A model generated the notes under the pieces. The model did not search any database, was not told where the DNA came from, and saw nothing but the letters and a program-made list of their open reading frames with translations. Positions 21,211 through 29,531 of a stretch of DNA of 64,000 bases are shown piece by piece. Position 1 is the first letter of the stretch, and each line of letters begins with the position of its first letter. Both the position numbers and the translations under genes were made by a program. The DNA is from Acidovorax sp. 1608163. GTDB taxonomy: Bacteria; Pseudomonadota; Gammaproteobacteria; Burkholderiales; Burkholderiaceae_C. The stretch spans positions 375,001 through 439,000 of the forward strand of contig NZ_CP033069.1 in the NCBI RefSeq assembly GCF_003669015.1, given 5' to 3'.

Positions 21211-21867
21211 ATGAAACGTCGCGAGTTTTCCCTGTCCGCCGCTACGGCGGTTGCTGCCTCTGCCGTCACGCTGCCCATGGCCACCCCCGCTATGGCGCAA
21301 GTGCGCCAGTTCAAGGAGGGCAAGGACTTCCAAAAGCTCTCCAAGCCCGTCGCGACCGAAGCGGCTGCCGGCAAGATCGAAGTCATCGAGTTCTTCTGGT
21401 ACAGCTGCCCCCACTGCAACGCCTTTGAGCCGGTGCTGGACGCCTGGATCAAGGCGGCATCCAAGGACCTGGTCATTCGCCGCGTGCCCGTGGCGTTCAA
21501 CGCCAGCTTTTTGTCGCAGCAAAAGCTGTACTACGCCCTGGAAGGCATGGGCAAGCTCGACGCTGTGCACGCCAAGGTGTTCCGCGCCATCCACGTGGAA
21601 AAGCTCAAGCTGACCAAGGACGAAGATATTTTTGCCTGGGTGGGCAACCAGGGGGTGGACGTCGCCAAGTTCAAGGAGATCTACAACTCCTTCAACGTGG
21701 CCAACCAGGCCCGCCGTGCGGCCCAGTTGCAAGCCGACTATGGCGTCGAAGGCGTGCCCTCCATGGGCGTGGCAGGCCGTTATTACACCGATGGCACCAT
21801 GGCTGGCAGCATGCAAACCGTGCTGCAAGTGGTGGACTATCTGGTGAGCTCGGTCCGCAAGGGCTGA
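21211..21867 (+). CDS. dsbA: Thiol:disulfide interchange protein DsbA
   Basis: Periplasmic oxidase that introduces disulfides into secreted proteins. 218 aa; signal peptide with twin arginine-like start (MKRREFSLSAATAVAASAV), cleavage near AMAQ at residue 30. Active site C66-P-H-C69 in FFWYSCPHCNAF, and the cis-proline loop in GVEGVPSMGVAG. The reoxidising partner DsbB is not in this window. It stands 82 bp after the SPOR gene and is followed by an intrinsic terminator. Confidence 0.95.
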   Translation: MKRREFSLSAATAVAASAVTLPMATPAMAQVRQFKEGKDFQKLSKPVATEAAAGKIEVIEFFWYSCPHCNAFEPVLDAWIKAASKDLVIRRVPVAFNASFLSQQKLYYALEGMGKLDAVHAKVFRAIHVEKLKLTKDEDIFAWVGNQGVDVAKFKEIYNSFNVANQARRAAQLQADYGVEGVPSMGVAGRYYTDGTMAGSMQTVLQVVDYLVSSVRKG

Positions 21868-21902
21868 TGCGCCTGCGGCATACGCCGTGCCACCTCGCTA
21901 CC

Positions 21903-21929
21903 AAAAGCCCGCGCAAGCGGGCTTTTTTT
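21903..21929 (+). terminator. dsbA intrinsic terminator
   Basis: AAAAGCCCGC, loop GCAA, GCGGGCTTTTTTT, 35 bp beyond the dsbA stop. It separates dsbA from the lptA operon. Confidence 0.9.
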
Positions 21930-21978
21930 GTTCTGGGGTGCAATGCATGGCTACAATGATTGCAAGATTCGTGCCCTC

Positions 21979-22653
21979 ATGAAACATCGCATTACCCCCC
22001 TCCTTGTGCTTGCAGCCTTGACCTGCGCCTTTGGCGTGGCGCAAGCTGAAAAGGCCGACCGCAGCAAGCCCATGAACATCGAGGCCGATGCGCTGCGCCA
22101 CGATGAAGTCAAGCAAACCAGCGTGTTCTCTGGCCGCGTGGTCATGACCAAAGGCTCCATCGTGCTGCGCGGTGCGCGGCTGGATGTGCGCCAGGATGCC
22201 GAGGGCTACCAGTCCGGCATCGTCACGGCCGAAGCGGGCAAACGCGCGTTCTTCCGCCAAAAGCGTGACACCCTGCCGGGTGCGCCCGAAGAGTTCATCG
22301 AAGGCGAAGGCGAAGTTATCGAGTACGACGGCCGTACCGACAACGTGCGCTTCATCACCCGTGCCGAGCTGCGGCGCTACCGTGGCGGGGCCTTGAGCGA
22401 CGAGATCACCGGCGCGGTTGTCGTCTACAACAACCTGACCGATGTCTTCACGGTTGATGGCCAAAAGAAGGCCCTGCCGGCCAGTGGCTCTGAAGGCCAG
22501 GCCAGCAGCGGCGGCCGCGTGCGGGCCGTGCTGGCCCCCAAAGACCCCAAGACGCCAGCTTCGGCACCGGGCTCCAGCGCGACCAGCCCGGCCCCTGCAG
22601 CCTCGGCGCCCGTGCTGCGGCCCAGCACCTCTTTGGGCGGTGCCACCCAGTGA
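21979..22653 (+). CDS. lptA: LPS transport periplasmic protein LptA
   Basis: Periplasmic bridge protein of the Lpt machine that carries lipopolysaccharide to the outer membrane. 224 aa with a signal peptide ([20 protein letters not shown], cleaved near AQA) and the OstA-like beta-jellyroll ([24 protein letters not shown]-type segment [20 protein letters not shown]). The C-terminus is an Ala/Pro/Ser-rich tail. The start was set at the signal peptide rather than an upstream ATG. Its stop overlaps the lptB start by 4 bp. lptC and kdsC, usual partners in other bacteria, are not upstream. Confidence 0.93.
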   Translation: MKHRITPLLVLAALTCAFGVAQAEKADRSKPMNIEADALRHDEVKQTSVFSGRVVMTKGSIVLRGARLDVRQDAEGYQSGIVTAEAGKRAFFRQKRDTLPGAPEEFIEGEGEVIEYDGRTDNVRFITRAELRRYRGGALSDEITGAVVVYNNLTDVFTVDGQKKALPASGSEGQASSGGRVRAVLAPKDPKTPASAPGSSATSPAPAASAPVLRPSTSLGGATQ

Positions 22654-23432
22654 GCGATCGTTCCGTGCAAGCCTCGGTAGCGGGGCCGTCTTCCAGTCGC
22701 CTTGAGGTCGCCCACCTGGCCAAGTCATACGGCAGCCGCAAGGTGGTCAAGGACGTGTCCCTGGTGGTGCAAAAAGGCGAGGTCGTCGGTTTGCTGGGCC
22801 CCAATGGGGCGGGCAAGACCACTTCGTTTTACATGATCGTGGGGCTGGTGCGCAGCGATGCGGGGGATATCCGCATCGACGGCCAATCGGTGGCGCACAT
22901 GCCCATCCACAGCCGTTCGCGGCTGGGCCTGTCGTATTTGCCGCAAGAAGCCTCCATCTTCCGCAAGCTGACGGTGGAAGAGAACGTGCGCGCGGTGCTG
23001 GAATTGCAGCGCGATGAACACAACGCCCCTCTGTCGCGGGCGGCGATTGAAGAGCAACTCACCTCGCTGCTGCAAGAGCTGCGGGTGGACCACCTGCGCG
23101 CTTCGCCCGCGCTGGCTTTGTCGGGTGGCGAGCGCCGCCGCGTCGAAATCGCCCGCGCCCTGGCCACGCAGCCCCGCTTCATCCTGCTGGACGAGCCCTT
23201 TGCGGGCATTGACCCTATCGCGGTGATCGAGATCCAGCGCATCATCGGTTTTCTGAAGGCCCGCGGCATTGGTGTGCTCATCACCGACCACAACGTGCGC
23301 GAGACCCTGGGCATTTGCGACCACGCCTTCATCATCAGCGATGGCCGTGTGCTGGCGCAGGGCACGCCGGCTGAGATCGTGGACAACGCCGAGGTGCGCC
23401 GTGTGTACCTGGGCGAACACTTCCGCATGTGA
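22650..23432 (+). CDS. lptB: LPS export ABC transporter ATP-binding protein LptB
   Basis: ATPase of the LptB2FGC complex that extracts LPS from the inner membrane. 260 aa, with Walker [11 protein letters not shown]-loop in [17 protein letters not shown], signature [15 protein letters not shown], Walker [14 protein letters not shown] and switch His in [13 protein letters not shown] start overlapping the lptA stop (GTGA), so translation is coupled. It lies 64 bp before rpoN, the standard order lptA-lptB-rpoN. Confidence 0.96.
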   Translation: MSDRSVQASVAGPSSSRLEVAHLAKSYGSRKVVKDVSLVVQKGEVVGLLGPNGAGKTTSFYMIVGLVRSDAGDIRIDGQSVAHMPIHSRSRLGLSYLPQEASIFRKLTVEENVRAVLELQRDEHNAPLSRAAIEEQLTSLLQELRVDHLRASPALALSGGERRRVEIARALATQPRFILLDEPFAGIDPIAVIEIQRIIGFLKARGIGVLITDHNVRETLGICDHAFIISDGRVLAQGTPAEIVDNAEVRRVYLGEHFRM

Positions 23433-23496
23433 TGGCTTGGCGCGGTGTGGCTATGCGGTGTGTGACGGATCGTGCGGTGTTGCAGGGGGCTGAGGC

Positions 23497-25124
23497 ATGA
23501 AGCCCGGCCTGTCCCTGCGGGTCTCGCAGCACCTGGCCCTCACGCCGCAGTTGCAGCAGTCCATCCGGCTGCTGCAGTTGTCGACCCTGGAGTTGGGGCA
23601 AGAGGTTGAGCAGATGCTCGACGAAAACCCCTTCCTGGAGCGCAACGCCGATGAAGCCGTGCGCGAAGAGTTTGGCTTGGAGCACGCTGACACCCCCGTG
23701 CAGGCCGACGAGTACAGCGCAGATGATGCTATCTATTCAGGAGCTACCAGCGCTTCATCCACAAGCGCTGAGACCACTTCTGATGCGCAAAGTGACGCCT
23801 CGGGTGATGCCGACTACACCAGCAGCACTGCCTCTGACGAGCCCGATTGGGGCGGGGACGGCACGGTGGAGATGGCGCCCAATGAGAGCGAGTGGGGTGG
23901 CGACGCCCCCCGCGCACCCGCAACGACATGGAGGGCGACGAGGCCGATGCCACGGAGCTGGCACGCTCGCAAGAGTCCCTCACCGCCTTTTTGCACCGCC
24001 AGGCCCTGGCGCTGCGCTTGTCCGAGGTGGACCGCGCTGCCTTGCGCTTCCTCATCGAATCGCTGAACGACGATGGCTACCTGGAAGAGCCGCTGCAAGA
24101 GCTGGCCGTTAGCCTCGCGGGCCCGGATGACCTGGAGCAAATTGACGAGCTGGTGCACCGCTTTACGGTGGCCCAGCGCCTGCTGCAAACCCTGGAGCCT
24201 GTGGGCGTGGGCGCCCGCAACCTCGCCGAATGCCTGACCCTGCAACTCAGCGCCCTGGCGGCCGACCCTGACAGCGAGGCCCCTGCGGCCGTGGTGCAGA
24301 CCGCCTTGCTGATCTGCCAGCAGCCGCTGGAGATGCTGGCCCGCCGCGACGTGCGCCGCCTCACCCAGGCCTGCACCGAAGGCGGCGCTGCGGGTGAAGA
24401 ACGCACCCGCGCCGCCATGGCCCTGATTGCCCGGCTGGAGCCGCGTCCCGGGCGCCGCTTTGCCGACGTGGAGCGCAACATCATCATCCCCGATGTGATC
24501 GTGCGCAAAGCCGGGCGCGCCAATGGCAACAGCGGGCAGCAGAACTTCATCGTGGCGCTGAACCCCGACGTGATGCCGCGCCTGCGCGTGCACGACATCT
24601 ACGCCGGCGCCCTGCGCGGCCACAAGGGCGGCGAGGGCCACCAGGGCATGCAGCAGCGCCTGCAAGAGGCGCGTTGGTTCATCAAGAACATCCAGCAGCG
24701 CTTTGACACCATCTTGCGTGTCTCGCGCGCCATCGTGGAGCGGCAAAAGAGCTTCTTCACCCACGGCGAGCTGGCCATGCGCCCGCTGGTGCTGCGCGAC
24801 ATTGCCGACGAGCTGGGCCTGCACGAGTCCACCATCAGCCGCGTGACCACGGCCAAATACATGGCCACGCCCATCGGCACCTACGAGCTGAAGTACTTCT
24901 TCGGCTCCGGCCTGGGCACCGAAACCGGGGGCAACGCCTCCAGCACCGCGGTGCGTGCCCTCATCAAGCAGTTTGTGGCCGCTGAAAGCCCCACCAAGCC
25001 CTTGTCAGACAGCCAACTGGCCGAAATGCTCAAGGAGCAGGGCATCGAATGCGCCCGCCGCACGGTGGCCAAGTACCGCGAATCGCTCAAGATTGCGCCA
25101 GCCAATTTGCGCAAGTCGCTCTGA
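23497..25124 (+). pseudogene. rpoN: RNA polymerase sigma-54 factor RpoN, frameshifted
   Basis: Alternative sigma factor for enhancer-dependent promoters. Region I is intact ([30 protein letters not shown]), followed by an acidic region II, the core-binding domain, the HTH ([20 protein letters not shown]) and the RpoN box [14 protein letters not shown] at the C-terminus. The first 137 codons and the rest are in different frames; one extra C in the run at 23906-23911 restores [20 protein letters not shown] and a 542 aa protein. Loss of sigma-54 with every other part intact is unlikely, so an undercalled C is the better explanation. Region II also carries a palindromic-element insertion. No hpf gene follows, unlike in many bacteria. 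Confidence 0.93.
23728..23785. repeat. Palindromic element copy 4 (in frame within rpoN)
   Basis: GCTAT at the left edge, core CCAGCGCTT, 7 nt loop, AAGCGCTGA and a degenerate right arm ending TTCTGATG. It encodes [15 protein letters not shown] and following residues, about codons 78-97 of rpoN, in the poorly conserved acidic linker. It is read through without a stop. Confidence 0.65.
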
Positions 25125-25154
25125 GAGCCTGCCACCGGCAGGTTCCAGAGCTCT

Positions 25155-25173
25155 CGGGCTTGAGCCCGGGTTT
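25155..25173. terminator. Possible rpoN terminator
   Basis: CGGGCT, loop TG, AGCCCG followed by GGTTTAC, just after the rpoN stop and at the end of the convergent gene. A weak U tract makes it a poor terminator; a second hairpin (CCTGCC / GGCAGG) precedes it. Confidence 0.35.
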
Positions 25174-25711
25174 ACTTGGCGGCAGGGGCGCGCCGCAAAG
25201 ACCGCAGCATTTCCAGCGCCAGTGCCGTGGGCTCTTCGGCCTGGCCGTTGGCCAGTACCGTGAAGGTCACCTGCAGTTCATTCATGCCCAGGGCGCCTTG
25301 GGTCAGGTGCTTGAAGCCGCCTGCATCCGGGGCCCGGTCCGTGGCCGAGAAGTAATACCCCACCTTGCCCGAGGCCCCGAGGTCTTTGAGCGGCAGCTCG
25401 GCCTCCACGGCTTTGGGCTTGGCCCGCGTGGCTGCGCCTTGCACCTGTGCCCGCAGCTCGCTGGGGGTGGCGGGCTGTGCGCCATTCACAGGCCAGATGG
25501 GGGTGACCACCATTTGCAGTGCGCTCGCGTCGGGGCCGCTGATGGCCACCGAGGGCGGCAGCTCGGCCCGGGGGCGGCGGACTTGGGCGTGCCATTGGGC
25601 GGGGAGGTCGATGACCAGATCGTCATGGCCGGGCAAAGCCACCCGCAGTTCTTCGGCATGGACGGGCAGGGCGCAGGCCAGGGCCAGCAGGGTGATGAGT
25701 CGGCGGAGCAT
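25172..25711 (-). CDS. Hypothetical periplasmic protein
   Basis: A 179 aa protein with a clear signal peptide (MLRRLITLLALACALPVHAE), so probably exported. The mature part has beta-rich segments (LRVALPGHDDLVIDLPAQWH, LQMVVTPIWPVNG, GKVGYYFSATDR, LQVTFTVLANG) and no cysteine pair or lipobox. No family was recognised. The ATG at 25711 starts the signal peptide; upstream sequence in frame is not protein-like. Convergent with rpoN. Confidence 0.7.
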   Translation of the reverse strand: MLRRLITLLALACALPVHAEELRVALPGHDDLVIDLPAQWHAQVRRPRAELPPSVAISGPDASALQMVVTPIWPVNGAQPATPSELRAQVQGAATRAKPKAVEAELPLKDLGASGKVGYYFSATDRAPDAGGFKHLTQGALGMNELQVTFTVLANGQAEEPTALALEMLRSLRRAPAAK

Positions 25712-26096
25712 GGGGCGAAACAGGGTGGGAGTCAGAGGTACAGCACTGTAACCACCTGCGTGGCGAGGAGCGGCTGACCAAACTTCCCTGGCGTCGTTGT
25801 CCCGCCTTGTCGTACTCCTTGTACTGCCTGCGGCTAAACGCCTAGCCAGGGCCATGGCGCGGGGCAGCCGCTAAAATCGCCACTGTTGCATAGGGCGGGT
25901 AGCAGGTGCAGGTGCTGGGGCCGCCTTGCCAAAGCGCGTTGCCACCCGCCAGAGCCCCGCCTGGATGTGGCGAAGCCCCACTGAACCTGCCGAACCTGCC
26001 ACTGGGCCTGCCACCGCCGGGCCACTTGTTGCCCCCCGGCCCGGCATACCCCAAGGGCGCTGCCCACCAGCCACCACCATTCACTCCCTTCGCGCG

Positions 26097-26558
26097 ATGT
26101 CCCGCATTGTTTTCGACCTTCCAGAGCAGCTTGGCTTTGCCACCGAGATGCAGATCTACATCAGCCACGTGAACCAGGGCGGGCACCTGGACAACGCGCA
26201 GCTGCTGAGCCTGGTGTCCGAGGCGCGGGTGCGCTTTTTCAAGTCGCTGGGCTATCCGGAGGCCGATGTCGGCGGCCTCTCCACCGTGGTGGGCGACATC
26301 GTGGCGCAGTACCAGTCTGAGGGCTTTCACGGCGAAACCATGCGGGTGGAGATGGCGCCGACCGACTTCAACCGCTATGGGTTCGACCTGCTGTTTCGCA
26401 TGACCGAAAAAACCAGCGGCCGGGCTGTGGCCCGTGGCAAAGTGGGCATCGTGTTTGTCCACCGCAGTGACCGCAAGGTAGCGCCCATCCCTGACTCCAT
26501 TCGCCAACTGCTGCTGGCGCGTGCGCCAAGCGCTGCGGGGGCTTCCACACCGCTTTAA
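26097..26558 (+). CDS. Acyl-CoA thioesterase, 4HBT family
   Basis: A hotdog-fold thioesterase of 153 aa. The segments IYISHVNQGGHLDNAQLLSL, SEARVRFFKSLGYPEADVGG and a conserved DFNRYGFDLLFRM strand resemble 4-hydroxybenzoyl-CoA thioesterase-type enzymes, where an Asp or Glu in the N-terminal region acts. The HVNQGGHLDN segment corresponds to the usual D-x-x-GHVNN motif. Substrate not predictable. The ATG at 26097 was chosen by family alignment. It is 42 bp upstream of the methyltransferase gene. Confidence 0.82.
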   Translation: MSRIVFDLPEQLGFATEMQIYISHVNQGGHLDNAQLLSLVSEARVRFFKSLGYPEADVGGLSTVVGDIVAQYQSEGFHGETMRVEMAPTDFNRYGFDLLFRMTEKTSGRAVARGKVGIVFVHRSDRKVAPIPDSIRQLLLARAPSAAGASTPL

Positions 26559-26600
26559 ACGCCAGGGCGCGCCCTGACCGCGTATCCTGACGCCCAATTT

Positions 26601-27905
26601 ATGAACCAACTCCAACTCTTTCTTCCCTGCGCCGCTGGCGTAGAGGGCTTCCTTGCCGATGAGGTGCACGGCATCACCGGCCTCACGGGGCAAGACCTGC
26701 TGGTCGGGCGGGGCGGCGTGCTGCTGCGCAGCTCGTGGCGCCATGCGCTGCAGCTGAACCTGCACAGCCGCCTGACCCAGCGGGTGCTGGTGCAATTGGC
26801 CCACCGGCCTTATCGCTCAGAAAACGACCTGTACGCCATGGCCAGCGAGGTGGCCTGGGAGATCTGGTTCACCACGCGCCAGAGCTTCAAGATCGAAGTC
26901 ACGGCCCAGCACAGCCCGCTGCAGAGCCTGAATTTCGCCGCCCTCAAGGTGAAAGACGCGGTGGCCGACCGCTTCCGTGCCAAGTCCGGTGTGCGCCCCG
27001 ATGTGAACACCCAGTGGCCCGATGTGCGCATCCACCTGCACCTGACCACTGACGAAGCCACGATCTACATCGACACCTCGGGCGAGCCGCTGTTCAAGCG
27101 CGGCTGGCGCGAGGACAAGGGCGACGCGCCCCTGAAGGAAACCCTGGCCGCCGCCATGATCGCCGCCAGCGGCTGGGACCCGCACGGCGACAACCCCCAG
27201 CCCCTGTACGACCCCTGCTGCGGCAGCGGCACCATTGCCGTCGAAGCCGCGCAAATCGCCTGCCGCATCCCCGCGGGCATGCTGCGCCGCTTTGCTTTTG
27301 AAAAGCTGCTGCCCTTCCAGGCGCACGTCTGGACTGCTATCAAAAACGAAGCTGACAGCGCTATCTGCAAGAGCCCTGTGCCCATTTTTGGCAGCGATGT
27401 AGCCCACCGCATGGTGGACTTTGCCCAACGCAACGCCGAGCGTGCGGGCGTGGCCGACGCCGTGCAACTGCGCGGTGGCGATGCCCTGCAGCGCATGCCG
27501 CCTTGCGAGCAGCCCGGCGTGATGCTGCTCAACCCGCCCTACGGCGAGCGCATTGCTGCCGCAGGTAGCGCGGGCCGCAACGCCAGCGAGCGCGCCGCTG
27601 ACCGTGCCCAGGGCATGGTCGTGGGCCGCGAAGAGGCGCACACCGACGATGGTGGCGAGTTCTTCAGCCAACTGGCCACGCACTGGAAGAAGAACTACAG
27701 CGGCTGGACGGCCTGGATGCTGACGCCTGACCTCAAGCTGCCCGGCAAGATGCGCCTGAAGGAATCGCGCCGCGTGCCCATGTGGAACGGCCCCATCGAA
27801 TGCCGCATGTTCCGCTTCGACCTCATCAAGGGCTCGGTGCGCGCACCCCGTGCAGGGTCTGCGGGCGAGGGCGGGGCCCAACCCCCGGCAAGCCATGGCC
27901 AGTAA
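26601..27905 (+). CDS. THUMP-domain class I rRNA methyltransferase (RlmL-like)
   Basis: SAM-dependent RNA N2-guanine methyltransferase of the RlmL/YcbY N-terminal family (m2G2445-type activity on 23S rRNA is the best guess). 434 aa: THUMP domain about 45-160, SAM motif DPCCGSGTIAVEAAQ near 208-222 and catalytic LLNPPYGERI near 311-320. It lacks the C-terminal RlmK half that is fused in E. coli RlmL. A decayed palindromic element is read through at codons 246-264 between these motifs. It overlaps the PIN gene by 11 bp. Confidence 0.9.
   Translation: MNQLQLFLPCAAGVEGFLADEVHGITGLTGQDLLVGRGGVLLRSSWRHALQLNLHSRLTQRVLVQLAHRPYRSENDLYAMASEVAWEIWFTTRQSFKIEVTAQHSPLQSLNFAALKVKDAVADRFRAKSGVRPDVNTQWPDVRIHLHLTTDEATIYIDTSGEPLFKRGWREDKGDAPLKETLAAAMIAASGWDPHGDNPQPLYDPCCGSGTIAVEAAQIACRIPAGMLRRFAFEKLLPFQAHVWTAIKNEADSAICKSPVPIFGSDVAHRMVDFAQRNAERAGVADAVQLRGGDALQRMPPCEQPGVMLLNPPYGERIAAAGSAGRNASERAADRAQGMVVGREEAHTDDGGEFFSQLATHWKKNYSGWTAWMLTPDLKLPGKMRLKESRRVPMWNGPIECRMFRFDLIKGSVRAPRAGSAGEGGAQPPASHGQ
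27336..27392. repeat. Palindromic element copy 5 (in frame within rlmL-like gene)
   Basis: GCTATCAAAAAC, GAAGCTGACAGCGCT, short loop, AAGAGC and an ATTTTTG right edge. It encodes AIKNEADSAICKSPVPIFG in the methyltransferase domain, between the SAM motif and NPPY. The right arm is eroded. Confidence 0.6.
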
Positions 27906-28410
27906 ACCCCTGCGCGCCTTGCTGGCGCTGCCTGCCCAGGCGCAGGGCGAAGAGGCCGTGCGTGCCCTGGTGCTGGACACCAACATCGTGCTCGACCTGC
28001 TGGTGTTTGCCGACGAGGCCGTGGCCCCGGTGCGCGCGCTGCTGGCCGCAGGCCGCCTGCAATGGGTGGCCACGCAGGCCATGCGCACCGAGCTGGCCCG
28101 CGTGCTGGCCTACCCGCAAATCGTGCCGCGCCTGGCCTACTACCAGCTCACCGCCGCCGATGTGCTGGCCCGCTACGACGCGCAGGTGCGCTGGGTGGAC
28201 GTGGCCCCGCGCGTATCGGCCGTGTGCAAGGACGCCGACGACCAGCAGTTCATCGACCTGGCCGTGGCGCACCGCGCCATCTTGCTCAGCAAGGACAAGG
28301 CCGTCATTTGCATGCAAAAACGGCTGCTAGCGCTGGATACGCAAGCGGCAACAGCTATTGTTTTGGTAGCGAATGATGCCGCCATGGCCGCAGAGGTCGC
28401 TGCAGCGTAA
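27895..28410 (+). CDS. PIN-domain protein, putative toxin-antitoxin type
   Basis: A 171 aa COG1569-type PIN protein. Acidic positions expected for metal binding are in ALVLDTNIVLDLL, MRTELARVL and KDADDQQFIDLAV, with LLSKDKAV at the end of the core, so the ribonuclease site looks complete. The start at 27895 overlaps the preceding gene by 11 bp. No antitoxin gene adjoins it, so a toxin role is doubtful and it may act as a stand-alone nuclease. The last 30 residues contain an in-frame palindromic element. Confidence 0.8.
   Translation: MASKPLRALLALPAQAQGEEAVRALVLDTNIVLDLLVFADEAVAPVRALLAAGRLQWVATQAMRTELARVLAYPQIVPRLAYYQLTAADVLARYDAQVRWVDVAPRVSAVCKDADDQQFIDLAVAHRAILLSKDKAVICMQKRLLALDTQAATAIVLVANDAAMAAEVAAA
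28315..28370. repeat. Palindromic element copy 6 (in frame within PIN gene)
   Basis: AAAACGGCTGCTAGCGCT, short loop, CAAGCGGCAACAGCTATTG, TTTTGGTAGC. It encodes KRLLALDTQAATAIVL at codons 141-159, directly after the last conserved PIN motif. Confidence 0.75.
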
Positions 28411-28451
28411 CCCTACGTGTGGGTGGTGTGGTGGTGGTTTTGTCGGGGGGC

Positions 28452-28598
28452 TGTCGGGTTACGCCTTCGGCTAACCCGACCTACGCCGTTGAACCCTTGC
28501 TGGGCCTTGCTGCGCCCCGTAGGTCGGGTTAGCGCAGCGTAACCCGACGTTCTTTGGCTTGGGCACGGCCTGTCGGGTGATGCCTGCGACTCGCCCGA
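28452..28598. repeat. REP-like inverted hairpin cluster
   Basis: Two inverted hairpins: TGTCGGGTTACGCC TTCG GCTAACCCGACCTACG at 28452-28485 and its near mirror CGTAGGTCGGGTTAGCGCAG with CGTAACCCGACG at 28518-28549. A third, decayed unit (TGTCGGGTGATG, ACTCGCCCGAT) lies at 28570-28598. This is the arrangement of bacterial interspersed mosaic (REP/BIME) elements. It occupies the space between the convergent PIN and kinase-like genes. No transposase (TnpA-REP) is in the window. Confidence 0.85.
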
Positions 28599-28649
28599 TC
28601 TGCATCTGCCTGCATCTGAACCGCAGCTGGGCCTTGCTGAATCCGCCTC

Positions 28650-29486
28650 TCAGGCCATCAAGTCATACGCCGCGCGCACGCGCTGCGCATCGCGCCCCAG
28701 CTTGCGGCTTTGGGGCAGGTGGTGGGCCAGGCGCAGGCGGCGCACGCTTTGCGCCATCACCGCTTGCAGGGCCGGGCCCCGGGCCGCAATCCACTGCGCC
28801 CACAGGGGCCGTGCGTCTTCCAGTGCGCCGCACTGGCGCAGGTAAATGGCGGTGGAATGCGCGTAGCACAGCGCATCGCGCCCATGGCACAGCGGCAGCG
28901 GCAGCACGGCCATGGGGTCGTCTTCAAAGTCCACGTAGCCCACCACGCCATCGGGGCAGCGCACCAGGTTGCGGGCAAAGGCCTGGCTCAGGCAGGCGCC
29001 CTGGTTGTGCACCAGCTCAATGGCGCGCAGCCCCTGCACCCACAGGCGGAGTACGGCCTCGGGGCCTGCGGGCACGGCCGCCTCGATCTCGTTGCCCAGC
29101 GAGGGCGTTTGCTCGGCCGGGCGCCCCAGGTGGCGCATCAAAAAACCGTTGTCCTGCGCGGCCAGCACGGTGGGCACGCGCAGGCCGCGTGCGGCCAGGT
29201 CGCGCAGGCGCTGCACCTCGGTGGCAATGGCAATGTTGCCGCCCAGGTTGGGCACAGGCTGCAGCACGGGCAGGCCAAACAGCAGCGCCAGCGCGCCCAG
29301 CACGCGGTAGCGCGCCATGCCGTGCGGCGTGTTGGCTTTTTTCACCCACACCTGCTCGTCGCCCAGGCGGTAGCAGGCGGCATTGAATTGCTGGGTTTGC
29401 AGCTGGCGGGCCAGGAAGGCGGCGTAGTCCACCGCCGGGGCGGGGGTGGGCACCTGCAGGTGCTCTGAAATAGCGGGCAAATTCAT
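28650..29486 (-). CDS. Kinase-like protein, Kdo/RIO-type fold
   Basis: A 278 aa protein with a protein-kinase-like layout: nucleotide-binding lysine in EQVWVKKANTPHG (about 45-57), HRD-like segment LSQAFARNLVRC and a metal-binding FVDFEDDP-like motif (GYVDFEDDP). It resembles the lipopolysaccharide/aminoglycoside-type small kinases of betaproteobacteria. No TM segments. It follows the FMN glutamate-synthase-like gene by 45 bp on the same strand and is probably cotranscribed. Substrate unknown. Confidence 0.6.
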   Translation of the reverse strand: MNLPAISEHLQVPTPAPAVDYAAFLARQLQTQQFNAACYRLGDEQVWVKKANTPHGMARYRVLGALALLFGLPVLQPVPNLGGNIAIATEVQRLRDLAARGLRVPTVLAAQDNGFLMRHLGRPAEQTPSLGNEIEAAVPAGPEAVLRLWVQGLRAIELVHNQGACLSQAFARNLVRCPDGVVGYVDFEDDPMAVLPLPLCHGRDALCYAHSTAIYLRQCGALEDARPLWAQWIAARGPALQAVMAQSVRRLRLAHHLPQSRKLGRDAQRVRAAYDLMA

Positions 29487-29531
29487 GAAGGCGGACAGCG
29501 GGAAGCGAAAGCGGAAGGCGCAGGCGGCAGG

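Noticed and set aside
27895..28410. Complete toxin-antitoxin module
   Set aside because: No antitoxin gene beside the PIN gene; upstream is an overlapping methyltransferase.
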